Assembly (NCBI GenBank): GCA_016931015.1
Contig: JAFGFP010000044.1
Span: forward strand, 1 to 10,608
DNA from: Dehalococcoidales bacterium
GTDB taxonomy: Bacteria > Chloroflexota > Dehalococcoidia > Dehalococcoidales > UBA5760
DNA length: 10,608 nt
Direction of reading: 5' to 3'
Shown here: positions 1 to 6,081 of the stretch, in pieces
How the letters are laid out: each line of letters begins with the position of its first letter
Position numbering within the stretch: position 1 is the stretch's first letter
Program-made: the position numbers and the translations under genes
Notes under the pieces: generated by a model
The model's database searches: none
What the model saw: the letters and a program-made list of their open reading frames with translations, nothing else
Told to the model about the DNA's origin: nothing

Positions 1-263
1 AGACGGTCGGGGTAACGGGCGATAGACTCCAGGATATAGTCGTTGGTCTCCACGCAGAGTTCGTGAGTAGTCCAACCGATGTTGGCGATGACCGCCATGT
101 CGATGTCTTCTTTGTCCATGTCGGCAACGAGCTCATCGGCGGTGGCCAGCCGGGCGCTTTTCGGCTCGTAGAGCAGGGCAAAGCAGGGGTCGGCCTGGAC
201 GTATTGCTTACGGTTCTTCTTTATCCGGGGCGAGAACACGTGAGTATGGCAGTCAATAATCAT
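1..263 (-). CDS. Amidohydrolase family protein, N-terminal part (COG2159-like), truncated by window edge
   Basis: Only the first 87 codons are present; the gene continues past the left edge. The protein begins MIIDCHTHVF. The His-x-His pair at residues 6 and 8 right after the first beta strand is the metal-binding start of amidohydrolase-superfamily TIM barrels, and the later stretch MDKEDIDMAVIANIGW (residues 49-64) is typical of the COG2159 (Amidohydro_2) group, which holds metal-dependent hydrolases and decarboxylases. The substrate cannot be told. The ATG at 263 is the only plausible start, because an in-frame stop lies five codons upstream. The Shine-Dalgarno is weak (AGGA about 10 bases before the ATG). 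The gene starts 37 bases after the stop of the L25 gene on the same strand, so the two may be cotranscribed. Family assignment is fairly safe; function is unknown. Confidence 0.8.
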   Translation of the reverse strand, partial: MIIDCHTHVFSPRIKKNRKQYVQADPCFALLYEPKSARLATADELVADMDKEDIDMAVIANIGWTTHELCVETNDYILESIARYPDR

Positions 264-300
264 CGGCGCCGGGTCCTAACAACAGTCTAAGTGCAGTGGC

Positions 301-960
301 CTACTCGGACGGTGACTCTGCCGCCGTCTCGGCCTCGGCTTCAGCTTCGGCCGGAGCCTCTTCTGCGACAGCCTCGGCGACTTCCTCAACGACCTTGGAT
401 ATCGCCTTCTCGCTTATCTTGACCACCAGCTCGTCGGGGTCGTTAGCTACGGCAACATCCGCGCCCAGATTCAGGTCTCTGACGTGGATGGCCTGGTCTA
501 CTTCTTCGAGAGAGCTCAGGTCGACGCTTATTTCGTGGGGCAGATTATCCGGCAGGCACTCGATACTCAGGATGGAGAGGGGGTGCAGCAGCATACGCCC
601 TTTTAGCTTCAGAGCCGGGGCCTCTCCGACCAGAACGATGGGGATATCGGCCTTTATCTTCTCGGTCTTTCTTACCTGGTAGAAATCGACATGAAGCAGC
701 TCATTGCCGAAGACGTCCTGCTGGATTTCCCGGATGAGCACCTTCCGGGACCGCTTCTCAGCATCTACCTCAAGGTTGATAAGCGTGGTGGTGCCAGCCT
801 GGGCGATAACCGGGACGAGCTCGACGGTTTGGCACTGCAGGGCCTGTGATTTAACGCTGTGCCCGAAGAGGTGCACCGGAGTGATACCCTCGCGGCGCAG
901 GAACCGGGTCTTCTTACCCAGTACCTCTCTGGTGGTAGCCTTCAGCGTGAGCTCTTCCAT
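301..960 (-). CDS. rplY: 50S ribosomal protein L25/general stress protein Ctc (TL5-type)
   Basis: 219-residue protein of the long, two-domain L25 type (TL5/Ctc), which binds 5S rRNA in the large ribosomal subunit. Residues 1 to about 95 form the L25 domain (LKATTREVLGKKTRFLRREG near the start, then the conserved LLHVDFYQV at 88-96). Residues from about 100 to 183 form the C-terminal beta domain, with IPIVLVGEAPALKLKG and a DLNLG segment. The end (about 191-219) is an acidic Ala/Glu-rich low-complexity tail, a common but variable feature of this family. The usual PAVVYG motif is replaced by PVHLFGH (residues 28-34). The ATG at 960 has a strong Shine-Dalgarno (GGGAGGT at 966-972). A candidate promoter lies just upstream at 986-1015. 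The symbol ctc is an alternative to rplY. Confidence 0.93.
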   Translation of the reverse strand: MEELTLKATTREVLGKKTRFLRREGITPVHLFGHSVKSQALQCQTVELVPVIAQAGTTTLINLEVDAEKRSRKVLIREIQQDVFGNELLHVDFYQVRKTEKIKADIPIVLVGEAPALKLKGRMLLHPLSILSIECLPDNLPHEISVDLSSLEEVDQAIHVRDLNLGADVAVANDPDELVVKISEKAISKVVEEVAEAVAEEAPAEAEAEAETAAESPSE

Positions 961-985
961 CTGTTACCTCCCTATATCCTCTCCT

Positions 986-1015
986 ATTTAAGCAGAGTTG
1001 GGGTGGTAAAATCAA
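986..1015 (-). promoter_or_regulatory. Candidate sigma70-type promoter for rplY
   Basis: Read on the minus strand, TTGATT (1015-1010) and TTAAAT (991-986) are separated by 18 bases, each matching four of six consensus positions. Transcription would begin near 980, within 20 bases of the start codon and before the Shine-Dalgarno. The -35 box overlaps the T-rich tail of the hairpin that follows the acyl-CoA synthetase gene, so the two signals compete for interpretation. Sequence match only. Confidence 0.4.
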
Positions 1016-1055
1016 ATGGCTAAAGCTAGCGGGCTTTATCTTAATGGGCTTTAGC
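1007..1055 (-). terminator. Possible terminator hairpin after the acyl-CoA synthetase gene
   Basis: The 8-base arms GCTAAAGC (1019-1026 on plus) and GCTTTAGC (1048-1055) are perfect complements around a 21-base loop. A shorter alternative pairs TAAAGC (1021-1026) with GCTTTA (1033-1038). In minus-strand RNA the stem is followed by a moderately U-rich stretch (ATTTGATTTTA). The outer arm overlaps the stop codon of the synthetase gene. GGGCTTTA also occurs twice as a direct repeat (1031, 1046). The stem is AT-containing and the loop long, so terminator function is uncertain. Confidence 0.35.
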
Positions 1056-2859
1056 TACGGGGATTACGTTTCAGCGCCGTCCCTTCTTTAAGCGATTCCA
1101 GGTATTCCTCTTTCAGCCGGGGGTAGACGACGGCGCCCTTAAAGCTCCGTGGGATTGGGGCCAGGCGCAGGTAGTCGGGGCGGCAGCCCTTGGTAACCGC
1201 CCGGGTCGCCCTTTCCAGAAACGAGGCTTCCAGCTCTTTCCTGGCTTTGATTGCTTCCCGGCTGAGCTCGATGGTCACGGCGCAGCTATCTTCATGCTCG
1301 CTTGCCACCCTGAGGCCGATTACGGCCAGCTGAAACTGGCCCGGCGCCAGGGTGAAATCTTCCGCTACGAAGCGGCTCAGCTCGGCGGCCACCTGGGTGT
1401 AGGCGTAGTTGGCCCCGCCGCGGATGAGGAGCTCGGAGTCCCGGCTCATCCAATAGTAGTCCAGCTTGCCGTCGCGCGGATTTCTTAAGGTAAAGACGAT
1501 GTCCTTAAGGCCGGTGTACCACCCCTCCCGGAAGACGGCCGCCGTGGCCTCGGGTTCGCCGACGTAGCCGCGCATCAGGTTCGCCCCCTGGGTAATGAGG
1601 TAGCCCGGCTCGCCGGGGGCGCAGTCCTTGAGGTAGCCACTGGCCTCGGGGTCGATGGACTTTACCACCCGGAGCCGGGTAAAGGGAAAGTGCTCCCGCC
1701 CGATGTAGTAGCCGGTGGCTTCTTTGCCCTGATAGCGGTGTGCCCAGCCCGCCTCGAAGGCCGCCCGTAGCTCGTCGGGGAACATGGTGGTCGAGGTGGC
1801 CATGGTCTCGAGGCAGGTCTCGGTGGCCCCGAAGCGAACGTGGGGTCGGCACTGGCCGAACCTTATGATATTGGCCACCGTTTTCGGGCCGACCGGCGCC
1901 GACCCGATTAAGATATCGGTCTGCGCTAATGCCCTTTTGATTTCTGTCTCGCTTACCGGTAGCTGCGATTCTTTAGCCAGGGACTCCAGGAAGTCGAAGT
2001 GGCGGGAGACCAGGGCCGTCACCAGCCAGTGGCGCTTTTTGCTGGCGGCTTCGACCAGTATCTTCCAGTAGGGTGTCGTGTAGCGTTCCAAGAGGTGCAC
2101 TACCGCCCGGCGGCGCCGTAGCCCCCAGTCGGTGAGCACGGTCGAGTTAACGTGGTGCAGCGGATTAACGATAACTAAATCCAGGCCCGCGTCCGGGGAC
2201 ATGTCGAAGTAGTCTTCGAAGATGAGCCGGTCGGCTAAAAAGCTGCGATGTGGCAGAATGACCCCGCGCGGCCGGGCGGTGGTTCCGGAGGTAAAGACGA
2301 TGATGCGCTCGTCTTCCCAGTCGAGTTCGGGCGGCGTCGGAATGCCGGTAAGTTTATCCCTTGCTATCGCCTCGGCTTCCAGAAGGGAGATATTGCCCAG
2401 GCGGGGCTTTAGCTCGGCGACCCGCTCCGCCAGGCGGCGGCTGTGGATAAGCAGCTTGGCCTCGGTTACGGCGGTTTTGTAGACGATACGCTCGTTATCG
2501 TCTGCCTGCCAGTTGATGGTGACCGGTACGCAGCCCGTTAGCACCGCCGCCAGCCGGAAGATGAGATCGTAGAGGCTGTTAGCGTCGAAGAAGTGGACTA
2601 CCCGGTCGCCCTTACTTATCCCGGCTCGATTGAGGTGGGCCGCCGCTGACCGGGCCAGCTCCCAGAACTCGCCCCGGGTCAGGCTTCTTTTGACTACCTG
2701 TCCCGGCTCGAATGAGTAGTGGTTTATAAAGGGGTGGTCGCGCTCCGCGAAGGCGGCCTGGTATTCCTCGAGCGGGGAGGTGAAGGGGCTTAAAGAGGCC
2801 AGCGGCTTTCCCGTGGTGAGACGGTATAGCTCGCCAGACTGCGTCCTGTCTTCCGTCAC
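1051..2859 (-). CDS. AMP-forming acyl-CoA synthetase/ligase-like protein lacking the A10 lysine
   Basis: Member of the adenylate-forming (ANL) superfamily, about 602 residues. Seen motifs, numbered from the GTG at 2859: the A3 phosphate loop FTSGTTARPRG (189-199), A5 GATET (344-348), an altered A7 with TGLKD in place of TGD (449-453), and A8 RGGAN (480-484). The A10 motif normally reads P-x4-G-K, with the lysine needed for adenylation; here it is PRSFKGA (570-576), so the lysine is alanine. Substrate is unknown. The start is set at GTG 2859, behind GGGAGGA with a 9-base gap. A longer reading from GTG 2937 (628 residues) has no Shine-Dalgarno and no recognisable domain in the extra 26 residues. 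The gene lies 112 bases downstream of the ABC permease on the same strand and 90 upstream of rplY. It could be a diverged ligase or a protein with lost adenylation activity. Confidence 0.85.
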   Translation of the reverse strand: MTEDRTQSGELYRLTTGKPLASLSPFTSPLEEYQAAFAERDHPFINHYSFEPGQVVKRSLTRGEFWELARSAAAHLNRAGISKGDRVVHFFDANSLYDLIFRLAAVLTGCVPVTINWQADDNERIVYKTAVTEAKLLIHSRRLAERVAELKPRLGNISLLEAEAIARDKLTGIPTPPELDWEDERIIVFTSGTTARPRGVILPHRSFLADRLIFEDYFDMSPDAGLDLVIVNPLHHVNSTVLTDWGLRRRRAVVHLLERYTTPYWKILVEAASKKRHWLVTALVSRHFDFLESLAKESQLPVSETEIKRALAQTDILIGSAPVGPKTVANIIRFGQCRPHVRFGATETCLETMATSTTMFPDELRAAFEAGWAHRYQGKEATGYYIGREHFPFTRLRVVKSIDPEASGYLKDCAPGEPGYLITQGANLMRGYVGEPEATAAVFREGWYTGLKDIVFTLRNPRDGKLDYYWMSRDSELLIRGGANYAYTQVAAELSRFVAEDFTLAPGQFQLAVIGLRVASEHEDSCAVTIELSREAIKARKELEASFLERATRAVTKGCRPDYLRLAPIPRSFKGAVVYPRLKEEYLESLKEGTALKRNPRS

Positions 2860-2868
2860 CGCGCTGGT

Positions 2869-2875
2869 TCCTCCC
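2869..2875 (-). promoter_or_regulatory. Shine-Dalgarno deciding the synthetase start
   Basis: Minus-strand GGGAGGA, nine bases before the GTG at 2859. It favours this start over the in-frame GTG at 2937, which has no purine-rich site within 15 bases. Confidence 0.65.
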
Positions 2876-2971
2876 GAGGGTTTTAGTCGGGGGTTTTCAG
2901 TTTTACCCGCAGCTATTGATAATAGGTCGGGCGGCACTTGATGTCAATGCCGGGGGTGTCGGTGGTAGAGG

Positions 2972-3763
2972 CTATTCCTGGCGGCTGAAGGAGTGCATAC
3001 CCAGGAGAATCATGACGGCGGCGAAGGCGGCCAGGATGCCGACGTTATCCCAGAGCGACATGGTATGCCCGAACAGGCTGAGGTCGAAGGTGGCCCCCGG
3101 TACTCCGCGCAGGGCTACCTGGCGAATGATGGTAGTGCCGTAGGTCGCTGGGTTTATCTTGCTGATGACGCTCATCCAGACGGGGCCCGCTTCTATGGGA
3201 TAGAAGACCCCGGACAGGAATATCATGGGGAAGGTGAGCATGGGCATTATCGCCTGAAAGGCCTCCATGGTCTTGATGCGGGTCGCCAGGAGCACCCCGA
3301 AGGAGCCCATGGCCACGGCCAGCAGGAACATGGACGGCAGCAGCAGGGCCACCGTGGCTGGTGCCAGAGAGAAGTCGATGAGGGGGGCGAAGCAGAGGAT
3401 GATGGCTCCCTGTATCACGGCGATGGTGGCTGCTCCCAGTGTCTTTCCGGCGGCCACCGAGGCGCGGCTGATGGGGGCTACCAGCACCTCTTTTAAGAAG
3501 CCGAATTCCCGATCCCAGACTACCGATACCCCGGACATGAAGGAGGTCATGAGTACGGTCATGCCGATGATGCCGGGGAAGATAAACTGGGAGAAGTTGA
3601 CGCCGGGGCTCAGGGCGCCCATCATGCTGCCCATGCCGCTGCCAAAGACGAAGAGAAAAAGCAGGGGCAGCACCACAGCCCCGATCAGGCGCATTTTATC
3701 ACGCCAGAAGCGCAGCATATCACGATACCAGATGGTGTAAGCACCGCGTAGGTTATTCATCAT
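2972..3763 (-). CDS. ABC-2 type transporter permease (DrrB/NodJ-like)
   Basis: 263-residue integral membrane protein, probably the membrane half of an exporter whose ATPase is encoded just upstream. Six hydrophobic segments are visible at about 24-43, 60-82, 105-127, 133-160, 169-190 and 240-256, the usual ABC-2 layout. Between the second and third lies the charged cytoplasmic segment WDREFGFLKEVLVAPISR (83-100), the conserved region of the DrrB/NodJ group. FLSGVFYPI (182-190) is also characteristic of this group. Two consecutive ATG codons open the gene (3763 and 3760). The Shine-Dalgarno is modest (AGGA, about 9 to 12 bases away). The gene begins 16 bases after the ATPase stop, so the two are almost certainly cotranscribed. 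Substrate cannot be inferred; family members export drugs, lipids or polysaccharides. Confidence 0.93.
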   Translation of the reverse strand: MMNNLRGAYTIWYRDMLRFWRDKMRLIGAVVLPLLFLFVFGSGMGSMMGALSPGVNFSQFIFPGIIGMTVLMTSFMSGVSVVWDREFGFLKEVLVAPISRASVAAGKTLGAATIAVIQGAIILCFAPLIDFSLAPATVALLLPSMFLLAVAMGSFGVLLATRIKTMEAFQAIMPMLTFPMIFLSGVFYPIEAGPVWMSVISKINPATYGTTIIRQVALRGVPGATFDLSLFGHTMSLWDNVGILAAFAAVMILLGMHSFSRQE

Positions 3764-3779
3764 TTCCCGTTTTCCTATC

Positions 3780-4763
3780 CTAGCGCCGGGTACGGTACCC
3801 GTGCCGCCTGGCTATGGCCTTGAAGGTATCGCCCGCGCTTTCTTCCCGTATCTCATGGCCGGTGAGCTTGAGAAAAACATCGTCCAGGCTGGGGTGGCGC
3901 AGGCTGACGCTTAATATTCTGGTCTTGAATTCCCTGATGAAGGCGGGCAGGAACTTCTCGCCCTGGGCCACCTCGAAGACGAGCTCGTTACCGTCGCGCC
4001 GCGTCTCGATCTGGTAGCGCTGCTGGATTTCCTGGGCGGCCTGGTCGTTATCGTCGGTGGTTACCGCGACGATATCCTGACTCACGATGTCCTTGAGCCG
4101 CTCCGGGGTATCCAGGGCCACGATTTTCCCGTAGTCCATGATGGCGATGCGGTCGGCTTTCTCCGCTTCGTCCATGTAGTGAGTGGTCAGGAAGATGGTC
4201 AGGCCCTCACTCTCCCTCAGGTCGAGGATGTATTCCCAGAGGCGGTTACGGGTCTGCGGGTCGAGCCCCAGGGTGGGCTCGTCGAGGAAGAGCACCTTGG
4301 GATGGTGAAGCAACCCCCGGGCCAGTTCCAGGCGGCGTTTCATGCCCCCGGAGTAGGTGCGCACCACGCCGTGGCGCTTGTCCCAGAGCTCCATCATCCT
4401 GAGCACCTGCTCGATGCGCTGCTGGCGGATTTTGGCGGGCACGTTATATACCAGGGCGTGAAAGTAGAGGTTCTGCATCCCGCTGAGCCGCTCGTCGAGG
4501 CTGGGGTCCTGAAAGACGAGCCCGATGGAGTGTCGCACCTGGCTCTGCTGGCGCACCACGTCGAAGCCGTTGACGGTAGCCTTGCCCGAGGTCGGTTTAA
4601 TCAGGGTGCACAGGATGTTGATGGTGGTCGTCTTACCGGCTCCGTTGGGGCCCAGAAAGCCGAAGATTTCCCCGGGGGCCACCTCGAAGTTGATGCCGTT
4701 AACCGCCACCAGCTCCCCGAACTTCTTGGTCAGGTTCTCGACAGTGATAATATGGTCGTTCAT
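3780..4763 (-). CDS. ABC transporter ATP-binding protein (DrrA-like)
   Basis: 327-residue ATPase that would power the neighbouring ABC-2 permease as a DrrAB-type exporter. All nucleotide-binding motifs are intact: Walker A GPNGAGKTT (38-46), Q-loop Gln85 in FQDPSLD, signature YSGGMKRR (137-144), Walker B VLFLDEP (157-163), D-loop GLD (166-168) and switch His195 in LTTHYMDEA. Residues after about 225 form the extra C-terminal domain usual in DrrA-like proteins, including RHPSLDDVFLKLTG (289-302), a hallmark of this class. A basic tail (RRHGYRTRR) ends the protein. The ATG at 4763 follows a G-rich site (AAGGGGT). This is the first gene of the minus-strand block, about 64 bases below the predicted start point of a strong promoter at 4834-4862. 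Exported substrate is unknown. Confidence 0.95.
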   Translation of the reverse strand: MNDHIITVENLTKKFGELVAVNGINFEVAPGEIFGFLGPNGAGKTTTINILCTLIKPTSGKATVNGFDVVRQQSQVRHSIGLVFQDPSLDERLSGMQNLYFHALVYNVPAKIRQQRIEQVLRMMELWDKRHGVVRTYSGGMKRRLELARGLLHHPKVLFLDEPTLGLDPQTRNRLWEYILDLRESEGLTIFLTTHYMDEAEKADRIAIMDYGKIVALDTPERLKDIVSQDIVAVTTDDNDQAAQEIQQRYQIETRRDGNELVFEVAQGEKFLPAFIREFKTRILSVSLRHPSLDDVFLKLTGHEIREESAGDTFKAIARRHGYRTRR

Positions 4764-4833
4764 ACGGTCTTACCCCTTTGGCAACAAAGCGGAGGTCATC
4801 TTATCCTTAGTAGGAAATATCTAACTAGTGCTA

Positions 4834-4862
4834 ATTATAATACTTTTAAGAAAAGTTTGCAA
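4834..4862 (-). promoter_or_regulatory. Strong sigma70-type promoter for the ABC exporter genes
   Basis: On the minus strand TTGCAA (4862-4857) and a perfect TATAAT (4839-4834) are 17 bases apart, in an AT-rich island within an otherwise GC-rich region. Transcription would start near 4827, leaving a leader of about 64 bases before the ATPase ATG. The leader contains small repeats (TCCT/AGGA around TAGT near 4804-4815) that could be a binding site, though this is weak. Confidence 0.75.
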
Positions 4863-4883
4863 GTGCTTTTCCGGGGGCGATAT

Positions 4884-4904
4884 GATAACCGGGTAGCCGT
4901 TATC
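4884..4904. repeat. Inverted repeat GATAAC-N9-GTTATC in the divergent intergenic region
   Basis: Six-base arms GATAAC (4884-4889) and GTTATC (4899-4904) are perfect complements. The site lies 21 bases upstream of the -35 box of the ABC promoter. Half-site GATAA/TTATC words recur at 4982-4986 and 5003-5007 across the promoter of the stress-protein gene. It might be an operator for a dimeric regulator; chance is not excluded. Confidence 0.35.
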
Positions 4905-4979
4905 CTGGTTTGACTTTTTCACTACGATAGATTGTAGCACTTTGGGGGGTTGGGTGCACGCCGCGCCTCGGGTGCCATG

Positions 4980-5009
4980 TTGATAATGGACGGGCGGATG
5001 GCTTATCAT
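4980..5009 (+). promoter_or_regulatory. Candidate promoter for the universal stress protein gene
   Basis: TTGATA (4980-4985) and TATCAT (5004-5009) are 18 bases apart. The first matches four of six consensus positions with its first four bases in order; the second matches five of six. Transcription would begin near 5015-5016, about 26 bases before the ATG at 5042. The two boxes are themselves part of a GATAA/TTATC inverted repeat. No better match was found between 4905 and 5030. Confidence 0.5.
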
Positions 5010-5028
5010 TATAGAGGCGTCTAATCAT

Positions 5029-5034
5029 GGAGGT
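5029..5034 (+). promoter_or_regulatory. Shine-Dalgarno deciding the usp start
   Basis: GGAGGT lies seven bases before the ATG at 5042. It overlaps the earlier in-frame ATG at 5027, which therefore is unlikely to be the start. Starting at 5042 gives the usual MYRRILVPLDGS opening of the family. Confidence 0.8.
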
Positions 5035-5041
5035 TCTAACC

Positions 5042-6013
5042 ATGTATCGGAGAATACTTGTTCCCCTGGACGGCTCGGAGCTGTCCGAGGTGGTCTTTCC
5101 CTACACTAAAGAGCTGGCGGGTCGGCTGGGTCTTGAGGTCGTCCTGCTTCACGTTCACGACTCGGCAGGGCGCGAGACCGTTCCCCTGCACCGGGCCTAT
5201 ATCAAGCACAAGGCCGATTTGATAAGGCGCCAGTCGGAGGAGGTGCAGACCGGGGTGGGGGTTGGCGAGGTGGGTGGGGTGGTAAAGGTGAGCGGGGAGC
5301 TGGCCACGGGCTACCCCGCCGATGAAATCCTGCGCTATACCGAGGAAAACGATATCGACCTGATTCTCATGGCGACCCACGGCCGCTCCGGAATCAGACG
5401 CTGGGTGATGGGCAGCGTCGCCGACCGGGTCCTGCGGGCCTCCCGGGTTCCCGTCTGGCTGGTGCGCGCCGGGATTCCGGAGGGCATCGTCTACGATAAG
5501 TGGCCCCAGCGGACGATACTGGTGCCCCTTGACGGCTCCGAGCTGGCGGAAGAGGTGCTCCCCCACGTGGCGGCCCTAGCTAAGCAGCGCGGCGTGGCGC
5601 CGCTGGAGGTGGTGCTGCTCGGGGTGTACGAGCCGGTGGCGGCCCTCGGTTACTATCCGCCTAGCGCCCGCTTCGAGACGCCCGGCGGCGCCGTTCACGT
5701 GATGCCGCGGGACTACGCCCGTGGTGAGTCGGCGCGGCTGAAGATTATTACCGAGCAGTACTTAAACAAGGTCGCCCGGCGTCTTAACGATACCGGGCTT
5801 AAGGTGCGTATCGAGGCGCTGGCGGGAGCGCCGGCCGAGGTAATCGTCGATTATGCCAATGACCACCCCTTTAATCTCATCGTCATGTCGACCCATGCCC
5901 GCTCGGGACTGAGCCGCTGGGCCTACGGGAGCGTGGCGGCCCGGGTGCTGCGCGGCGTTACCAGCCCCGTATTCCTGGTGAGGGCGGGGGCGACCAAGAG
6001 GGGGGACGCTTAG
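5042..6013 (+). CDS. Universal stress protein, tandem UspA domains
   Basis: 323-residue cytoplasmic protein made of two UspA domains (about 1-143 and 157-315). Each opens with the same phrase, ILVPLDGSEL (5-14 and 159-168). Tandem Usp proteins act in stress adaptation, many binding ATP through a G-x2-G-x9-G-S loop. Here the first domain reads A111-T-H-G114 followed by nine residues and G124-S125, nearly canonical. The second reads S283-T-H-A286 with G296-S297, so one loop glycine is alanine and ATP binding in that half may differ. Domain 1 carries an odd Gly/Val-rich stretch (about 71-84), encoded by a very G-rich DNA run. The gene is divergent from the ABC genes and followed after 68 bases by the GNAT/acyl-CoA synthetase fusion, probably in one transcript. 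Confidence 0.94.
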   Translation: MYRRILVPLDGSELSEVVFPYTKELAGRLGLEVVLLHVHDSAGRETVPLHRAYIKHKADLIRRQSEEVQTGVGVGEVGGVVKVSGELATGYPADEILRYTEENDIDLILMATHGRSGIRRWVMGSVADRVLRASRVPVWLVRAGIPEGIVYDKWPQRTILVPLDGSELAEEVLPHVAALAKQRGVAPLEVVLLGVYEPVAALGYYPPSARFETPGGAVHVMPRDYARGESARLKIITEQYLNKVARRLNDTGLKVRIEALAGAPAEVIVDYANDHPFNLIVMSTHARSGLSRWAYGSVAARVLRGVTSPVFLVRAGATKRGDA

Positions 6014-6068
6014 GGTGGTGGCGGCGGCGAAGCGAGATTCGTATCCGGTAATTGCCGGCTAGCTAATT

Positions 6069-6074
6069 GGAGGT
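6069..6074 (+). promoter_or_regulatory. Shine-Dalgarno deciding the GNAT-synthetase start
   Basis: GGAGGT stands seven bases before the ATG at 6082. An in-frame TTG at 6067 overlaps this site and has nothing suitable upstream, so 6082 is preferred. I saw no clear promoter in the 68 bases after the stress-protein gene, which supports cotranscription. Confidence 0.8.
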
Positions 6075-6081
6075 AACCTGT

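Noticed and set aside
562..700. Tail and linker of L25 as a frameshifted or fused gene
   Set aside because: The frame is continuous, and the second domain and acidic tail are normal for TL5/Ctc-type L25.
2860..2937. 26-residue N-terminal extension of the acyl-CoA synthetase from GTG 2937
   Set aside because: No ribosome site before 2937, a polar featureless extension, and a strong Shine-Dalgarno before GTG 2859; kept only as an alternative start.
4179..4913. 244-codon open frame on the plus strand across the ABC ATPase gene and its promoter
   Set aside because: It is antisense to intact Walker, signature and switch motifs and has no domain character.
4911..4934. TTGACT with a downstream TGTAGC as a promoter
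   Set aside because: The -35 is good, but the 17-base spacing lands on a poor -10 (three of six), and the TTGATA/TATCAT pair nearer the usp gene fits better.
4821..5009. 62-codon minus-strand frame in the divergent intergenic region
   Set aside because: It runs across two promoters and has no Shine-Dalgarno or recognisable protein pattern.
5036..5566. 176-codon minus-strand frame under the usp gene
   Set aside because: Shadow of the stress-protein gene, with no independent evidence of translation.
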